DNA of 64,000 nucleotides, taken from assembly GCA_951213105.1 (NCBI GenBank), contig OX578139.1, positions 69,502,754-69,566,753 of the forward strand. The letters are read 5' to 3'. This DNA comes from Amaurobius ferox. Lineage: Eukaryota > Arthropoda > Arachnida > Araneae > Amaurobiidae. Positions 45,660 through 57,167 of this stretch are shown here, one piece after another. The notes beneath the pieces were generated by a model that saw nothing but the letters and a program-made list of their open reading frames with translations, was not told where the DNA came from and made no database searches. Within the stretch, counting starts at the first letter, position 1. Every line of letters starts with the position of its first letter. A program made the translations under genes and the position numbers.

Positions 45660-45890
45660 CAAGCAAGGCCGGAACAGTGCTACCCAATTTAAACCGAAAC
45701 CTAGTGGCGGGGGCGTCCACATGAACAGTACCCTCCTTCTGCTATCACCAACCTCTCGGAAGGACTTACGGACCCACATATTTAATATATTTAACGTACC
45801 CGTACTCCACGGGGACAGTTTAGAATCGAAATCGGGTCCTCCGAGTTAAATCCTCGTACCTTAATCACTGGGCTGTCCCACCCACTCTTC
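45660..45890 (-). mobile_element. SINE I, old copy (2 of 2)
   Basis: On the minus strand: GGGACAGCCCAGTGATTAAG (head), GTCCGTAAGTCCTTCCGAGA (body), GGTTTCGGTTTAAATTGGG. Adjacent to and same orientation as the previous copy, with a body motif (AACGTACCCGTACTCC on the plus strand) shared with the 25.3 kb copy. Confidence 0.75.
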
Positions 45891-46555
45891 ATGTAATTTA
45901 GAAATTTTTAAAATCCATATCCAAATTTCACTGAACAGGAAGGCGGTCAATTGGCACAGCGAGAAGACCCTACTCCCTGTAGACGCCCACATCTATCATT
46001 TTATGCCTCTGAAAGTTTTGTGTTATTTGATCTAAGCCGCTAATTACATGGCAAACATGAAACAAGGTTTGTTAAGTTTTCCTCTCCTAAATTCTTCATG
46101 AATTTATGCATATTTATGTATCTAATGTATATTCATAAGTTAATAAGTGTAGTGTTGCTTATTGAGATAAAGTTTTGAACATCGGCTAGTAGTGAAAAAG
46201 CAAAAGTAGATCCGTAATTTTAAGTTAACTTCATGCCGAAGTTTTCATGTACTGTTAATGGAGTACTTTCTAATAATGTAATAGAGTTTTAAAAATAAGA
46301 ATGTTTCCTTTAATTTCTTAATTCTTATTTTAAATTTATTGCTTTACCGAATATCATTCCGTTTAAAAGTAAAAATTGAAAAGTTCTACCTAAGTATAAA
46401 TTCTACTTTGTAGCATATATGATTAGAACTTCAAACGTCGTTTTCATTAAAGGTTAAAAGTTTTTTTTTAGATTGAAATTTCACTCTTTAGTTAAATGTG
46501 TAAATAAAAATTTTTATCTTTTTCATGGTCTTAGTCTGTAATAATAAAAGAAGAT
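45891..46555. other. Unassigned AT-rich stretch
   Basis: No feature recognised. Confidence 0.45.
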
Positions 46556-46822
46556 GTATGTTTGTTCGTTTGTTTGCTTGTGTGTTTGTCCGTTTGTTTA
46601 TTCGTATGCTTGTTCGTTGTTTATTCGTCTATTTTTTGTTTGTTTATTCGTCTGTTTGTCCGTTTGTTTATTCGTCTGTTTGGTAGTTTGCTCATTCGTC
46701 TGTTTGTTCGTTTATTTATTTGTCTGTTTGTTCGTTGTTTATTCGTCTGTTTGTTTGTTCGTGTATTTGTTCGCTTTTTTATTTGTCTGTTTGATCGTTC
46801 GCTTTTCCATTTGTTTGTCTGT
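46556..46822. repeat. TTTG/TTCG-rich tetranucleotide-derived tract
   Basis: About 265 bp of GTTTGTTCGTCT-type units preceded by AATAATAAAAGAAGATGTAT, similar to the family E start. Encodes spurious cysteine/valine/leucine-rich frames on both strands. It may be the microsatellite of another Helentron-like element. Confidence 0.85.
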
Positions 46823-47934
46823 TGACGGTGTAGCGGAAAATCTAAACAATCCACGGTTGATAAATTCAATACAGTGTTAATCCAGATCAGGTCCCGAGAC
46901 ATTTCGGAGCCCAAAAAGGACCTTTCTGAACCAGAAAGGAAATCATTTCCAAACAAAAATTAAAAAGATGAAAAGAAAAAACCTAGGAGGCTCAGAACAT
47001 TTTCCCAGTGAATAAGACTGCGAACTGAAGTGACCAATAATAAAATAACTAGGAAATTAACAAGTTTTTGAAGTTTTATAAGTAATAAACTCAATTTCTT
47101 TCAGTTTTATGAATGCGCTAATCAATAAATCAGTTTAATTGGCATACAGAACTAACTTAAGTACTCTATCAAAATTTTGCTTTGTTTTATTTATTCTTGT
47201 GCACATTGGCCGAATTTACGTCTGATGATTAGGTGGTTCCAATAGTAATGGATTCGTCCCTTCTTTAAATAGGTAAAACTCTTAAATGAATTTAATTTTT
47301 AAATAATACCTAATTATAACCCTTGATAAAGTGATTTCTAGATAACTTTCTAATGTAAACTATACAGTATTTAGGTAAATACTGGAAAAACCATGAGAAT
47401 CGAACTCAAGCTCTTTGACTTGACATTTCGTCAAACAATCGTCCACGGAAAAAAGTAGTCACTAGTAATCACTACGGATTGACTCTCCCAAAATAGTGAC
47501 CCACATTGCGAGATTGGTTTCACCAGTATTCAAATGTTTCTCATATACAGTAGTGTCTAGATTATCCGAGCTACCTATGTTTTCACTAACTTATCACTTT
47601 TTCTGATTTAACACCAACTATTGTGGAGCCCTGGAATTTTTTTTCAGCGAAATCGAAAAAGTTGATGATAATGGAGATGAAGATAATCTTTTGCTTATAG
47701 GGCTAGTGAAATTCTTGTTTCAGAACCTATTGCAGCATGGAAAACATCCAAGATTGGATGAGTGATTGAATGAGGATGAATAACAAAAAGATGACTGGTG
47801 ATATAATCATAGATTTAGTGAGTGAAGGAAAACAGAAGAGTTAAGAGGAGGAGGATTCGGGTTCAGGAGAATGTTCAAGAATTTCGCCAACGGAAGAGCT
47901 AAATGCGATTGGCGCTAGCTCACTGCGATACATC
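46823..47934. other. Unassigned, with weak traces of DNA transposon or tRNA-like sequence
   Basis: CAGTAGTGTCTAGATTATCC near 47550 resembles pogo/Tigger-type ends. A plus-strand reading near 47800 gives DIIIDLVSEGKQKS then EEEDSGSGECS, reminiscent of an acidic Tigger C-terminus. Near 47393 the minus strand has a box B-like GAGTTCGATTCTC. None of these is strong enough for a firm call. Confidence 0.25.
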
Positions 47935-48270
47935 GAAGTATGCAACAATATGAGAGTATGCAACAATATGAGATACAAGGTATCGCTCAAAGTATTCAAC
48001 AATATGAGATACAACAATAATATAATATGAGATACAAAGTATCGATCAAAGTATGCAACAATATGAGATACAACAATAGTACAATATGAGGTACAAAGTA
48101 TCGATCAAAGTATGCAACAATACGAGATACAACAATAATACAATATGAGATACAAAGTATCGATCAAAGTATGCAACAATATAAGATGCAACAATAATAC
48201 AATACGAGATACAAAATATCGATCAAAGTATGCAACAATATGAGATACAACAATAATACAATATGAGAAT
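47935..48270. repeat. Tandem array of a ~59-bp unit
   Basis: About five copies of a unit containing GAGATACAAAGTATCGATCA, AAGTATGCAACAATA and GATACAACAATAATA. Later copies are spaced 59-60 bp; the first are shorter and variant. The motif ATACAAAGTAT is partly palindromic. Confidence 0.9.
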
Positions 48271-49130
48271 CCTACGCCCGAAAATGCACAGTATGTACTG
48301 AACAAATAAACTAATAATTACATTTGTATTTATTGAACATATTATATTCCTTAAAGCTCTTTATCTCAAAACTATGCTTTTTCACATTGTGTGCATCATA
48401 CCTTCAAAACTAATGAACATATAATTCTAAAAATTTTCATGCTATTTCATATTGCATATGTGTACATACTATACCTAAATTTTCTTGAAAATTTATTGAA
48501 AAAAAAATCAAAAATTTTGTTTATAATTTTTTTCGAATTTTAAAATTTTTTTATATAAGTGCCTCGAATTTTTATTTTAACTCCATTTCCCATTATAAAT
48601 TGATGTATAGTCTGACACATACCTCTTTCAGAGTTTATATATAAAATATTAAGTATAAGTAAAAAATTGTAACAGTTCTTTTGAAATCCTGCACGCAAGG
48701 TATCCGCATAAAATCTGATTTTTGAAAAACATGAATGTGTTTACTATGTAATTAATTATTTCTGATACTCATTTATTGATAGTGTTTATATTTATAATTT
48801 TATAAAGAGTGTTGGATAAAACATTTAGACACATTTTTCTCACAAATCAATTATTTAAGGTGTAACTGGGGTTTAGATTTTGATCTAATATCAGTGTTTA
48901 ATGTGCTAAACAAGGTGATGTCCCCCCTTAAAGAACATATTTCCTTAATGGTAGGAATGAAGGAGATTTTGGAAGGGGAGATATCTGCAAAATCAGCTCT
49001 AAATTCTACAATGCAGCACACGATATTTTTTCCGTGTTAACCAAGTTTGTTCGCATCCAAGCCATCCTAGATCCACATCTTGAGTAATCGGCGCCATAAT
49101 ATTTTAAAATCTTATATATTGTCACGACCT
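48271..49130. other. Unassigned AT-rich stretch
   Basis: No feature recognised. Confidence 0.45.
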
Positions 49131-49132
49131 TT

Positions 49133-49180
49133 GATTAACACTTTATAACACAGTTGAAAAGTGTTTATGACTTTAGTCAT

Positions 49181-49211
<31 letters not shown>

Positions 49212-50395
49212 TTTCGCATGATAACTGCCGTAAAAATGACTTTATCAAAACGAGAATTTAATATGTTGTTGAGAAAGTCTGTGGGACATATGAGAATGTA
49301 AATGAATAATATCACCCAATTAGTTTTGGATTAAATTCGGGTTGAAATAATGAAATACATTGAACCCTATGGGACCTAATTTTCAAAAAAAATTTTAAGC
49401 TAAGTTTCACAAATTGCTTCGAGAATTTTAGGAAATATTCAAAACATCCCATAAAATATATAAAAGGAATTTCAGCAAAATATGTTCAGTAGTTTTTTAA
49501 AAGAAAATTAAAATAATAATTACACCCATATAATATGCAGAGATCACGTGATCCGCTTCAAAATAATATATGACATCCATCTTTTTTTCAAAAGTAAGCA
49601 TTGTGATTTTTAAAGTACTTTTAAATTTAGATTTAGTGTTGCATTATCCTAAAACCGCTTTAATTTTTTTTTCAGTACATCTATATTCTGCGCCAACGAA
49701 ATTACAATATTTTGGAGTTTAAATGATCATCAAACTTTGATTATTTCTACAACGAAGCCTAATTTTAACATATGCAGAATGTAAACAAATCAAGCTGCAA
49801 GATGAGTTGAATAAGAATTGCTGATTTTTTTAAAGCAACATTATTTAGCTCTGGAGTCTGAAATATAGGTGATATGAATGAAATATTCATTGATGTTGTA
49901 TAGAGAAGCAGACAATTTTATAGCATTAACTATTTCGATGAAGTTTTAAGCATGGAGTTAGAAAGTACTTTTACCTCCATAATTTTAAGTTTCCAAGTAA
50001 AATAAATTATTGTAGTACTGTGCTAATTTATGAGAATATAGACAAGTGATTGTAGGATGATTGTATAAGAATTGATGAATCTTTTTCACGCAAAATTATT
50101 TAACTCTGGAGTCTGGAATAAAAGTGTATGTGAATGACATATTCACTAGTTTTATGTAGTGAGCTAGACAATTTTTATTTCAATCACGTTATTTGAATAA
50201 AATTCATTTTTTTCGATAAAGTTTTAAGTTTTCAAGTAAAATAAATTATTGTATTTTTGTGATAATTAAAAACTATCACCGCTGAATGTATCGCATTTTA
50301 GAGATGCGGATTGCATTTCATTTAGAAAGTGTGCATTTCATTTAGAAAGTGTTTCATAATCAATGCTTTATTCATGATTGATCTTTCTTGTTTAA
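49133..50395 (-). mobile_element. Helentron-like element, family D, second copy
   Basis: Hairpin AACACTTTATAACACAGTTG / AAAAGTGTT at 49137-49165, (CTGT)n at 49181-49210, then GATAACTGCCGTAAAAATGA and the same blocks as 11541-12850. Ends AAAGTGTTTCATAATCAATG, then ATTGATCTTTCTTG. The GAAAGTGTGCATTTCATTTA segment near 50328 is locally duplicated. Colinear with the first copy apart from small indels. Confidence 0.65.
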
Positions 50396-50464
50396 CTTGA
50401 TCTGGTGCTTATCAATCTGATTCAAATCTTCGAGGCCCTATATAATAAATTTCTATTAATCGTA

Positions 50465-51075
50465 GTAGCATGAAATTTGGCAAGTCGTTGTCTTTGTGGT
50501 ACATTTCGATTCTTTTGATTTTGAACGTTATCGGGATAGCCTGTTCTGAGGCCCGCCATTGGAAGGCACTCGTTTTTAGGAATAACTCGAAAACCGAAGT
50601 GGCTATTAAGTCCAAATTCAGTATGTCATTGTCTTTTACAATTTGTTTTAATTCTTCCGATTTTGAAATTCTTATCGGTTCACCCTATCTTGGACCCACC
50701 ATAGAAATGTACTCATTTTTGGAGAATAATTCGAGAACTGGAGCAGCTAAAAAGTCCAAATTTAGTATGTCATTGTCTTTTGTGATATGTATCAATCCTT
50801 TGCATTTTGAACCTTATCGAATCAGCACAGCTTGGGTCCCAAAAAGAGGAATGTACTCGTTTCGGGAAAATAACTCAAGAAACGTAGCAGCTAAAAAGTC
50901 TAATTCGTATGTCGTTTTCTTTCGTAGTATTTTTAATTGTTTTAATTTTGAACCTTATCGGGCTGGCCCGTCTTGCGCCCGCCATAGGAATGCTCGCGTT
51001 TTTGAAGAATAACTTGAGAACCGGAGTAGCTATAAAAAATTCAAATTTGGTATGTCGTTATCTTTCATACAGGTA
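50465..51075. repeat. Tandem array of a ~147-bp unit
   Basis: About four units carrying AAATTTGGTATGTCGTTGTC, TTTTGAACCTTATCGG, CCGCCATAGGAATG and GAATAACTCGAGAACCGGAG. The unit is close to a multiple of three, so the plus strand stays open for 180 codons from 50470 as a ~49-residue repeat. The divergence shows no sign of coding constraint, so I do not call a gene. Confidence 0.85.
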
Positions 51076-51339
51076 AGTTACATACAATTTAATAAATAAG
51101 TTTTTCATACATTTAAGTTACATGCAAAATACTAAAATGAGGGTGCTATTACTTTCTTTTATTTCTAATATTCACAGAAACAACATTACATGTTAATATC
51201 ATTTACAGTCAAGTAAAACTATATTGCTACGAACATGAAAAATGCTCTCAATAGAGTCTCTTTCGAAAACCAGACGGAGAAAACACCCATACAAACATCC
51301 CTTTCTATGGCGGGGAATCAAGGGTTGCTATATACTAAA
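51076..51339. other. Unassigned stretch
   Basis: No feature recognised. Confidence 0.4.
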
Positions 51340-51816
51340 ATTCGGACTTTGCCAGATTTTGCGATTTATCGCTAATTTGGCGAGTTTCTGAAGGTTTGAG
51401 AAAGACCTCAAAATAATGAATATTCTGCGAAATATAAGAGATTTCTAGAATTTTCTATGGAGAGTCTATAAAAGGAGTCATCAGTCAGTTAGAGAGCAGT
51501 TGACGTAATACGAGCGACATTAAACTGTGATATTCGTCAATATTTTGAGAATGGTAGATGCTGTTTTGTGAAATGGAACACATCAATGTTTTGAGAATGC
51601 TATCGGTAGTTTTGTGAAATTAGTGGAGCTGTTATTTGCAATTTTACTGTACCTAACAGTTATTCAGCGATCGTATGAGATAGTTATCGAACTGTTTGCT
51701 GTACATAGTTCCTGTTTACGCTGTACTTATAAATAAACGTGTTAGTTATCCAGAAGATTGGACTCACTCTTGTATCCTGAACGTACACCCACGATTCCAG
51801 AGGATACGGCGTAACA
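51340..51816 (+). mobile_element. Probable solo LTR
   Basis: It has the order expected of an LTR. A TATA box (TATAAAAGG at 51467) is followed by an initiator-like GCAGTTGA about 30 bp on (A at 51498). A polyadenylation signal (AATAAAC near 51734) and a terminal GGCGTAACA at about 51808-51816 come after. The left boundary is not visible and no target duplication was found, so this remains an inference from signal order. Confidence 0.4.
51467..51502 (+). promoter_or_regulatory. TATA box with initiator-like site
   Basis: TATAAAAGG at 51467-51475 and an initiator-like CAGTTGA beginning about 51497, a spacing of about 31 bp that suits RNA polymerase II. It probably drove an LTR element rather than a host gene, as no coding sequence follows. 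Confidence 0.4.
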
Positions 51817-52472
51817 ATATGCTATACTAGAATATGTTTTATATAGAAATACATATCTGATATAATTTTCCGTAATGCATTATTATTCCTTATGGATTAT
51901 TATAAAGATTTGCATAATGCAACGTTTTGAAATAACTTGAATCCCAACCATGTGATATTTTAGATAAAAAGATTGAAAATGTATCAATACTTCCGAGCCA
52001 TCTCACTTATATTGAGTACAAAACTTTGCTTCCAAAAATATATCTTCCGAATCCCGGCTTTAAAAACTCTTCTAATTTCAAACAAAAATATTATTGTAAA
52101 TGCAATTTTCGAATTTTGCCGAAAACGAGATTAAAGAATTCTCAAACACATTTCAAGGAATAATACTTGCTTGTATTTTCGCTCTTTCAATATGTAAAAA
52201 AGAAAAAGAGAAAATGCAAGGGGTAAAATTTGGTTTTAAAGATAATGTATATTTCTTTACGGTTAAGCAATTTCAAACTTCTCAATCAGTGGAAGATTTG
52301 AAAAATAACACATGTCTTAAACTCTAAAACTACTTCAAGCAGGATCTTTAAGTACATTTAACTGGTAAAATTTTGAATTGAAAAGGATTCAAAACTATTT
52401 ATCTTGAAAGGAGGAATGGTGTTTCCGGTACCAATTTAACTACAAACTATCTGCTCAGTAGAGCCAGCAGTT
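51817..52472. other. Unassigned AT-rich stretch
   Basis: No feature recognised. Confidence 0.45.
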
Positions 52473-52967
52473 ATTACTTTCCTTATATACACAATGTATA
52501 AGGAAAGTATTGCGACGTGGTCGAAAATTCGAATTCGAGTTTTCGACGGGAGAGCACGCTTCAAGCATCTCTGATCACAAATCAACCATTTTTGAGGTGA
52601 TGTCTGTGTGTATGTGTGTGTGTGTGTGTCAGTGAGTCTGTGGAGACGATATCTCACGAACGAATGGAGCGATTCGAATGAAATTTGGTACAAAAATCCC
52701 AATCCATGAATACTGGAAGCCTATTGTTTTCAAACGCAATCTAATGTTCAGAATCCCTCCCCCCCACCCTAAAATTTGGAGTGAAATTTTGAAAAAATCA
52801 TCAAAACATCAAAAACATTAATAAAGTTACAAAAATAGACATTTCTTATGTAAATTTTCCTTAGAAAACGATTGACATAAACTTTAGACCGCTAGCATGA
52901 ACCGTTCTCGAGATATTGCACATTTTGCAAATGAATTTATAAAAAAAATCCCATAAATTAAAAAACA

Positions 52968-53884
52968 AAATCTGATATGGGCAGCACATGACTTTCCTTA
53001 TATAATGCAATGAATTTACTAATTTCACAGTAAAAAAAATAGATTATTTTTATAGTAGATATTTCTATTCTTTCCAAGACATCGAATTTTCGTCAATAAG
53101 TCGTCATTTCCATTGATTTAGCGTAATTTTTATTCACTTGACGAGTTTGTCGTTAATTTACCAACATTTAAAAAAGTCGCCAAGTTGGCGACATTCCACC
53201 AAATTCGTCGCCAAAATCTTGCCAAACGTTATGGACGAAGAAATAAGTTATTCCTACAGCAGATAAATAACTATTGGCGTTCAAATACAAAAGTATTATT
53301 CAAAGTGACTTTTTCATGAATGGAACGAGATAGATCCACGAGAATGCTGTCACCAAATTTATCGCATGGTATTACATAAGAAAAGTGAACATAATTCTCA
53401 ATAAGAATTTTTTTTTTTTATTTTATATGACTTTTTGATAATTTTTTTAAAAATGTGCAATATCTCGAGAACAGTACATGTTACCATTCTAAAATTTATG
53501 TCAATCGTTTTCTAATGAAAAATTACATTAGAAATGTCTATTTGCGTAACTTTATTAGCGGTTTTGATTTTTTGACGATTTTTTCAGAATTTCACTCGAA
53601 AATTTAGGGGGGGTTCTGAACATTCGATTGAGTATAAAAACATTAGGCTTCCAGAGTTTATGGATTGTGATTTTTGTACCAAATTTCGTTCGAATCGATC
53701 CATTCGTTCGTCAGTTATCGTCTCCAAAGTCTCAATGACACACACACACACACAAACATCACTTCAAAAATGTTTCATTCGTGATCAGGGATGCTTGAAA
53801 CGTGCTCTCCCGTCGAAAACTCGAATTCGAATTTTCGACCCCGTCACAATACTTTCCTTATACATTATGTATATAAGGAAGTAA
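52968..53884 (+). mobile_element. Inner family A element (opposite orientation)
   Basis: Starts AAATCTGATATGGGCAGCAC and ends in the hairpin near 53850-53882, where the last arm has lost one base (TATAAGGAAGTA). About 915 bp with a short (CA)n at 53739-53757. Confidence 0.85.
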
Positions 53885-54203
53885 AAATGAGAAACATGTT
53901 CGCTTTTCATATGTAATATCATGCGATAAATTGGGTGTCATCATTGTCGTGGATCTAGCTCGTTCCATTCATGAGAAAAGATACTTTGAGTAATACTTTT
54001 GTATTTAAACACCAATAGTCATTTATCTGCTATAAGAATAACTTACTTCTCCGTCCATAACGCTTGGCGAGATTTTGGCGACTTTTTAAAATGTTACCAA
54101 ATCAACGAAAATCTCGCCAAATGGATAAAAATGACGCTAAATCAATGAAAATGACTGCAAATATTCGAAAATTCAATATCTTGGAAAGAATACAAGTATC
54201 TAC

Positions 54204-55322
54204 TGTTCCATAGCAAATATGGAACGTTGTGAATTGTGGAGGGAGTGCAACCTCCAAAGATGGTCCCTGTGCTACTCCTACAATACTTATGCATTTCCCT
54301 TGGTCAACACCTGCAAAAGGGTGAACAAGCAATGTTTCTGCGAAATATGGACAGAAATGGCTCAGTTACAGAGGGGCTCACAGCAGGGCGCTTTTGGGGA
54401 GAGCTGACCCTTGACCGTTTCCGGACGCACGTGCGCCCAGGTTCATGGGAACTTTGGCCCAGCTGTCAAATATTAATGCTGGGGTGCTAACCAACCCTCT
54501 GTCATCACATCACCCAATAGCTGGATATAATCCTGTGGTATCCAATCAAAATACCAGAGGCTTCAGTTGGGGAAGCCAATAAGAGACCTGGGGCTTAATT
54601 GTGTAGGAGGTGACATTTTTCGGATGTTTGAGAGAGAGTGAGATTTTGAGAAAGGAAGCGAAAATTGATTTTGTGATTTTGGAGAGAAGAGTCTCCCAAA
54701 AGATGATTGCAGAGATGACGGTCCACCGATGATTCCTCGCCCGAGGACCCCTCATCCGATGACGGTTCAACAAAATATTGAAGGTATGCAATGCATGTCC
54801 TTTACACTCAGTCTGTTGACGCTATGTTACTCTCCCTCTCTCTCTCTCGACATCGTACTCGCTTTTGCACTTAAGTAATCAGTGTGGAAATTGTTTTTAA
54901 TTGCATTTTGATAGATACTTAAAATTATTACGAGTGTGATTTTAATTATAACCTTAAATGAAGGAGTTTAATTGTATACCCTAAATGTTCATAATTAAGA
55001 GAAGTGTGCATATGGCACGTAACAATTATTGTTACAATGGAAATACACGTGAATATCAATACAAATATTAATGGAGAATAATTATGGTTTAGTGAGAGTG
55101 TCAATTAAATATGTTATTATTACTTTTAATTTCTTTTTTGTTAATAAATATGTTATTGTTTTAAGTTTTGTTCGCTGTCCTCATTTCTAATTAATATCTT
55201 ATTGATTGATTATATGTAATTTTATTCGACACGGCCAATGTCGGAGATTGCTTTAATGGGTAATAATAATAAGGATGATTTTTTGCGTTTTGACCGAACG
55301 TGTGGGGAAAATCCACGCAACA
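54204..55322 (+). repeat. 5' LTR
   Basis: Begins TGTTCCATAGCAAATATGGA, itself a short palindrome, and ends near AAAATCCACGCAACA just before the primer-binding site. Contains a TCTC tract (54833-54848), which is shorter in the 3' LTR. Confidence 0.8.
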
Positions 55323-55327
55323 AAAAA

Positions 55328-55350
55328 TGGTTCCGATGACCAGGATTCGA
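55328..55350 (+). promoter_or_regulatory. Primer-binding site
   Basis: TGGTTCCGATGACCAGGATT begins with TGG, complementary to a tRNA CCA end. The following bases would pair with an acceptor stem and T-arm (the complement reads AATCCTGGTCATCGGAACCA). A tRNA-Glu-like primer is possible but I could not settle identity. Confidence 0.55.
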
Positions 55351-55856
55351 AATAAAAATAATTGATAAAATAACTGAATTTTTTTTGTGAATAAATTAAA
55401 ATTAATGTGCGTGATAGTAAAATTTGAAATAAAATTAACTTAAAATAACATTAACTTGAAATAAATTTAAAATAAAAACTTAAACTTTAAAATTAAATTT
55501 AACGTAAGGAAATGAGGACATTTAAGAAAATAGGTGTTGTCACAAGTGTTATGCCATATGTATATGAGGTGTTTATTTAAGAAATGTTGTGTATATTTAA
55601 GAAAAAGAATTATAGGATTAAATGTATTGAGTTAGGGGAGAAAAATCGGAGAAAATTAATAATGGATGGTAATATTTTTTGGGAACTAAATTTTTGGAAA
55701 TATGATAGGAGTATGATTTTATGTGTAAGATTTTTGAGTATCAATATTTGTATTTTTATGTTGCATGAAAAGTATTGTATTTATGTAAACGGGTAATGTT
55801 CGTAGGGATAGAAATTTTGATTAGAGAATTAAGGGAAAACTTAACAAGTTTTAAAA
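55351..55856. other. Untranslated leader of the LTR element
   Basis: AT-rich sequence between the primer-binding site and the gag start, with no structured feature recognised. Short frames here appear incidental. Confidence 0.5.
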
Positions 55857-56157
55857 ATGACAAAAAGGGGTGATATGACGGTAACGCCTACAGGTAGGAT
55901 CCCTGGGATTATATCCTTGTTAGAAGAACTGAGCGGAAGCGACGAGAACGAGACCTCCATGTTTTTTGAACAGATGGAATCATTAAACGAATTAACAAAT
56001 TGGAATGATTTAGAAAAATTAGCAATTGTGAAATCCCGTCTGCGCGGAAACGCAAAAAAATTCTACATCGGCTCAAAGGACCTGCGTAGCGAAACATCTT
56101 TCGAGGCTTTCAAACAAAGGGGAGCGAAACATCTTTCCTCGAAAGATGTTTCGCTAC
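55857..56157 (+). pseudogene. Gypsy-type gag, N-terminal fragment
   Basis: The ATG at 55857 opens a frame whose first 85 or so residues are gag-like. It contains SLLEELSGSDENETSMFFEQ, then LNELTNWNDLEKLAIVKSRL and RGNAKKFYIGSKDL. The pattern 'FFEQ...l..W....k......LrG.A..fy' is the capsid N-terminal signature of arthropod Gypsy-type gag. Gag forms the particle that packages the RNA. After about residue 85 the frame enters a hairpin and then the 3' LTR, so the remaining gag and all of pol are gone. The reading frame's continuation to 56339 is LTR sequence. Confidence 0.7.
56086..56157. repeat. Palindromic breakpoint hairpin
   Basis: GTAGCGAAACATCTTTCGAGG at 56086-56106 is perfectly repeated in reverse complement at 56137-56157, and the first 13 bases also recur directly at 56124-56136. 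The hairpin lies exactly where gag stops and 3' LTR sequence starts. Confidence 0.9.
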
Positions 56158-57167
56158 ACCTGCAAATGGGTGAACAAGCAATGCTTCTGCGAAATATGGA
56201 CAGAAATGGCTCAGTTACAGAGGGACTCACAGCAGGGCGCCTTTGGGGTGAGCTGACCCTTGACCGTTTCCAGACGCACGTGCGCCCAGGTTCATGGGAA
56301 CTTTGGCCCAGCTTTCAAATATTTATTCTGGGATGCTAACCAACCCTCTGTCATCACAGCACCCAATAGCTGGATATAATTCTGTGATATCCAATCAAAA
56401 TACCAGGGGCTTCAGTTGGGGGGGAGCAATAATAGACCTGGGGCTTAATTGTGTAGGAGGTGATATTTTTCGGATGTTTGAGAGAGAGTGAGATTCTGAA
56501 AAAGGAAGCGAAAATTAATTTTGTGATTTTAGAGAGAAGAGTCTCCTAAAAGATGACTGCAGAGATGACGGTCCACCGATGATTCCTCGCCCGAGGACCC
56601 CGCACCCGATGACGGTTCAACGAAATATTGAAGGTACGCAATGCATGTCCTTTACACTCAGTCTGTTGACGCTATGTTACTCTCTCTCTCGACATCGTAC
56701 TCGCTTTTACACTTAAGTAAAGTAATCAGTGCGGAAATTGTTTTTAATTGTATTTTGATAGATACTTAAAATTATTACGAGTGTGATTTTAATTATAACC
56801 TTACATGAAGGAGTTTAATTGTATACCCTAAATGTTTATAATTAAGAGAAGTGTGCATATGGCACGTAACAATTATTGTTACAATGGAAATACACGTGAA
56901 TGTCAATACAAATATTAATGGGGAATAATTATGGTTTAGTGAGAGTGTCAATTAAATATGTTATTATTGCTTTTAATTTCCTTTTTGCTAATACATATGT
57001 TATTGTTTTAAGTTCTGTTCGCTGTCCTCATTTCTAATTAATATCTTATTGATTGATTATATGTATTTTCTTGACACGGTCAATGTCGGAGATTGCTTTA
57101 ATGGGTAACAATAATAAGGATGATTTTTTGCGTTCTGACCGGACGTGTTTTGAAAATCCACGCAAAA
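56158..57167 (+). repeat. 3' LTR, lacking its first ~105 bp
   Basis: Matches the 5' LTR from CACCTGCAAA (54314) onwards. Ends CCACGCAAA directly before ATCTACT. It has a 4-bp AGTA-type expansion (TAAAGTAATCAG) relative to the 5' LTR. Confidence 0.82.

Larger units (their letters stand above)
54204..57167 (+). mobile_element. Gypsy-type LTR retrotransposon, internally deleted
   Basis: Bounded by ATCTACT at 54198-54204 and 57168-57174, a target duplication of 5-7 bp depending on where the TG start is placed. Two direct LTRs of about 1.1 and 1.0 kb flank an internal region of about 840 bp holding a primer-binding site and a gag N-terminus. All of pol is missing. LTR identity is high by eye (a few differences per 100 bp). 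Deletion also removed the first ~105 bp of the 3' LTR. The element cannot move on its own. Confidence 0.8.

Noticed and set aside
46554..46956. Cys/Val/Leu-rich frames of about 100 codons
   Set aside because: They follow the TTTG-type repeat; low complexity on both strands.
47540..47960. A pogo/Tigger transposon
   Set aside because: Only one end-like sequence and a short acidic peptide with stops were seen; no catalytic motif or second terminal repeat.
55584..55796. 70-codon frame in the LTR element leader
   Set aside because: No similarity to gag or other known proteins; AT-rich low-complexity residues and upstream of the true gag start.
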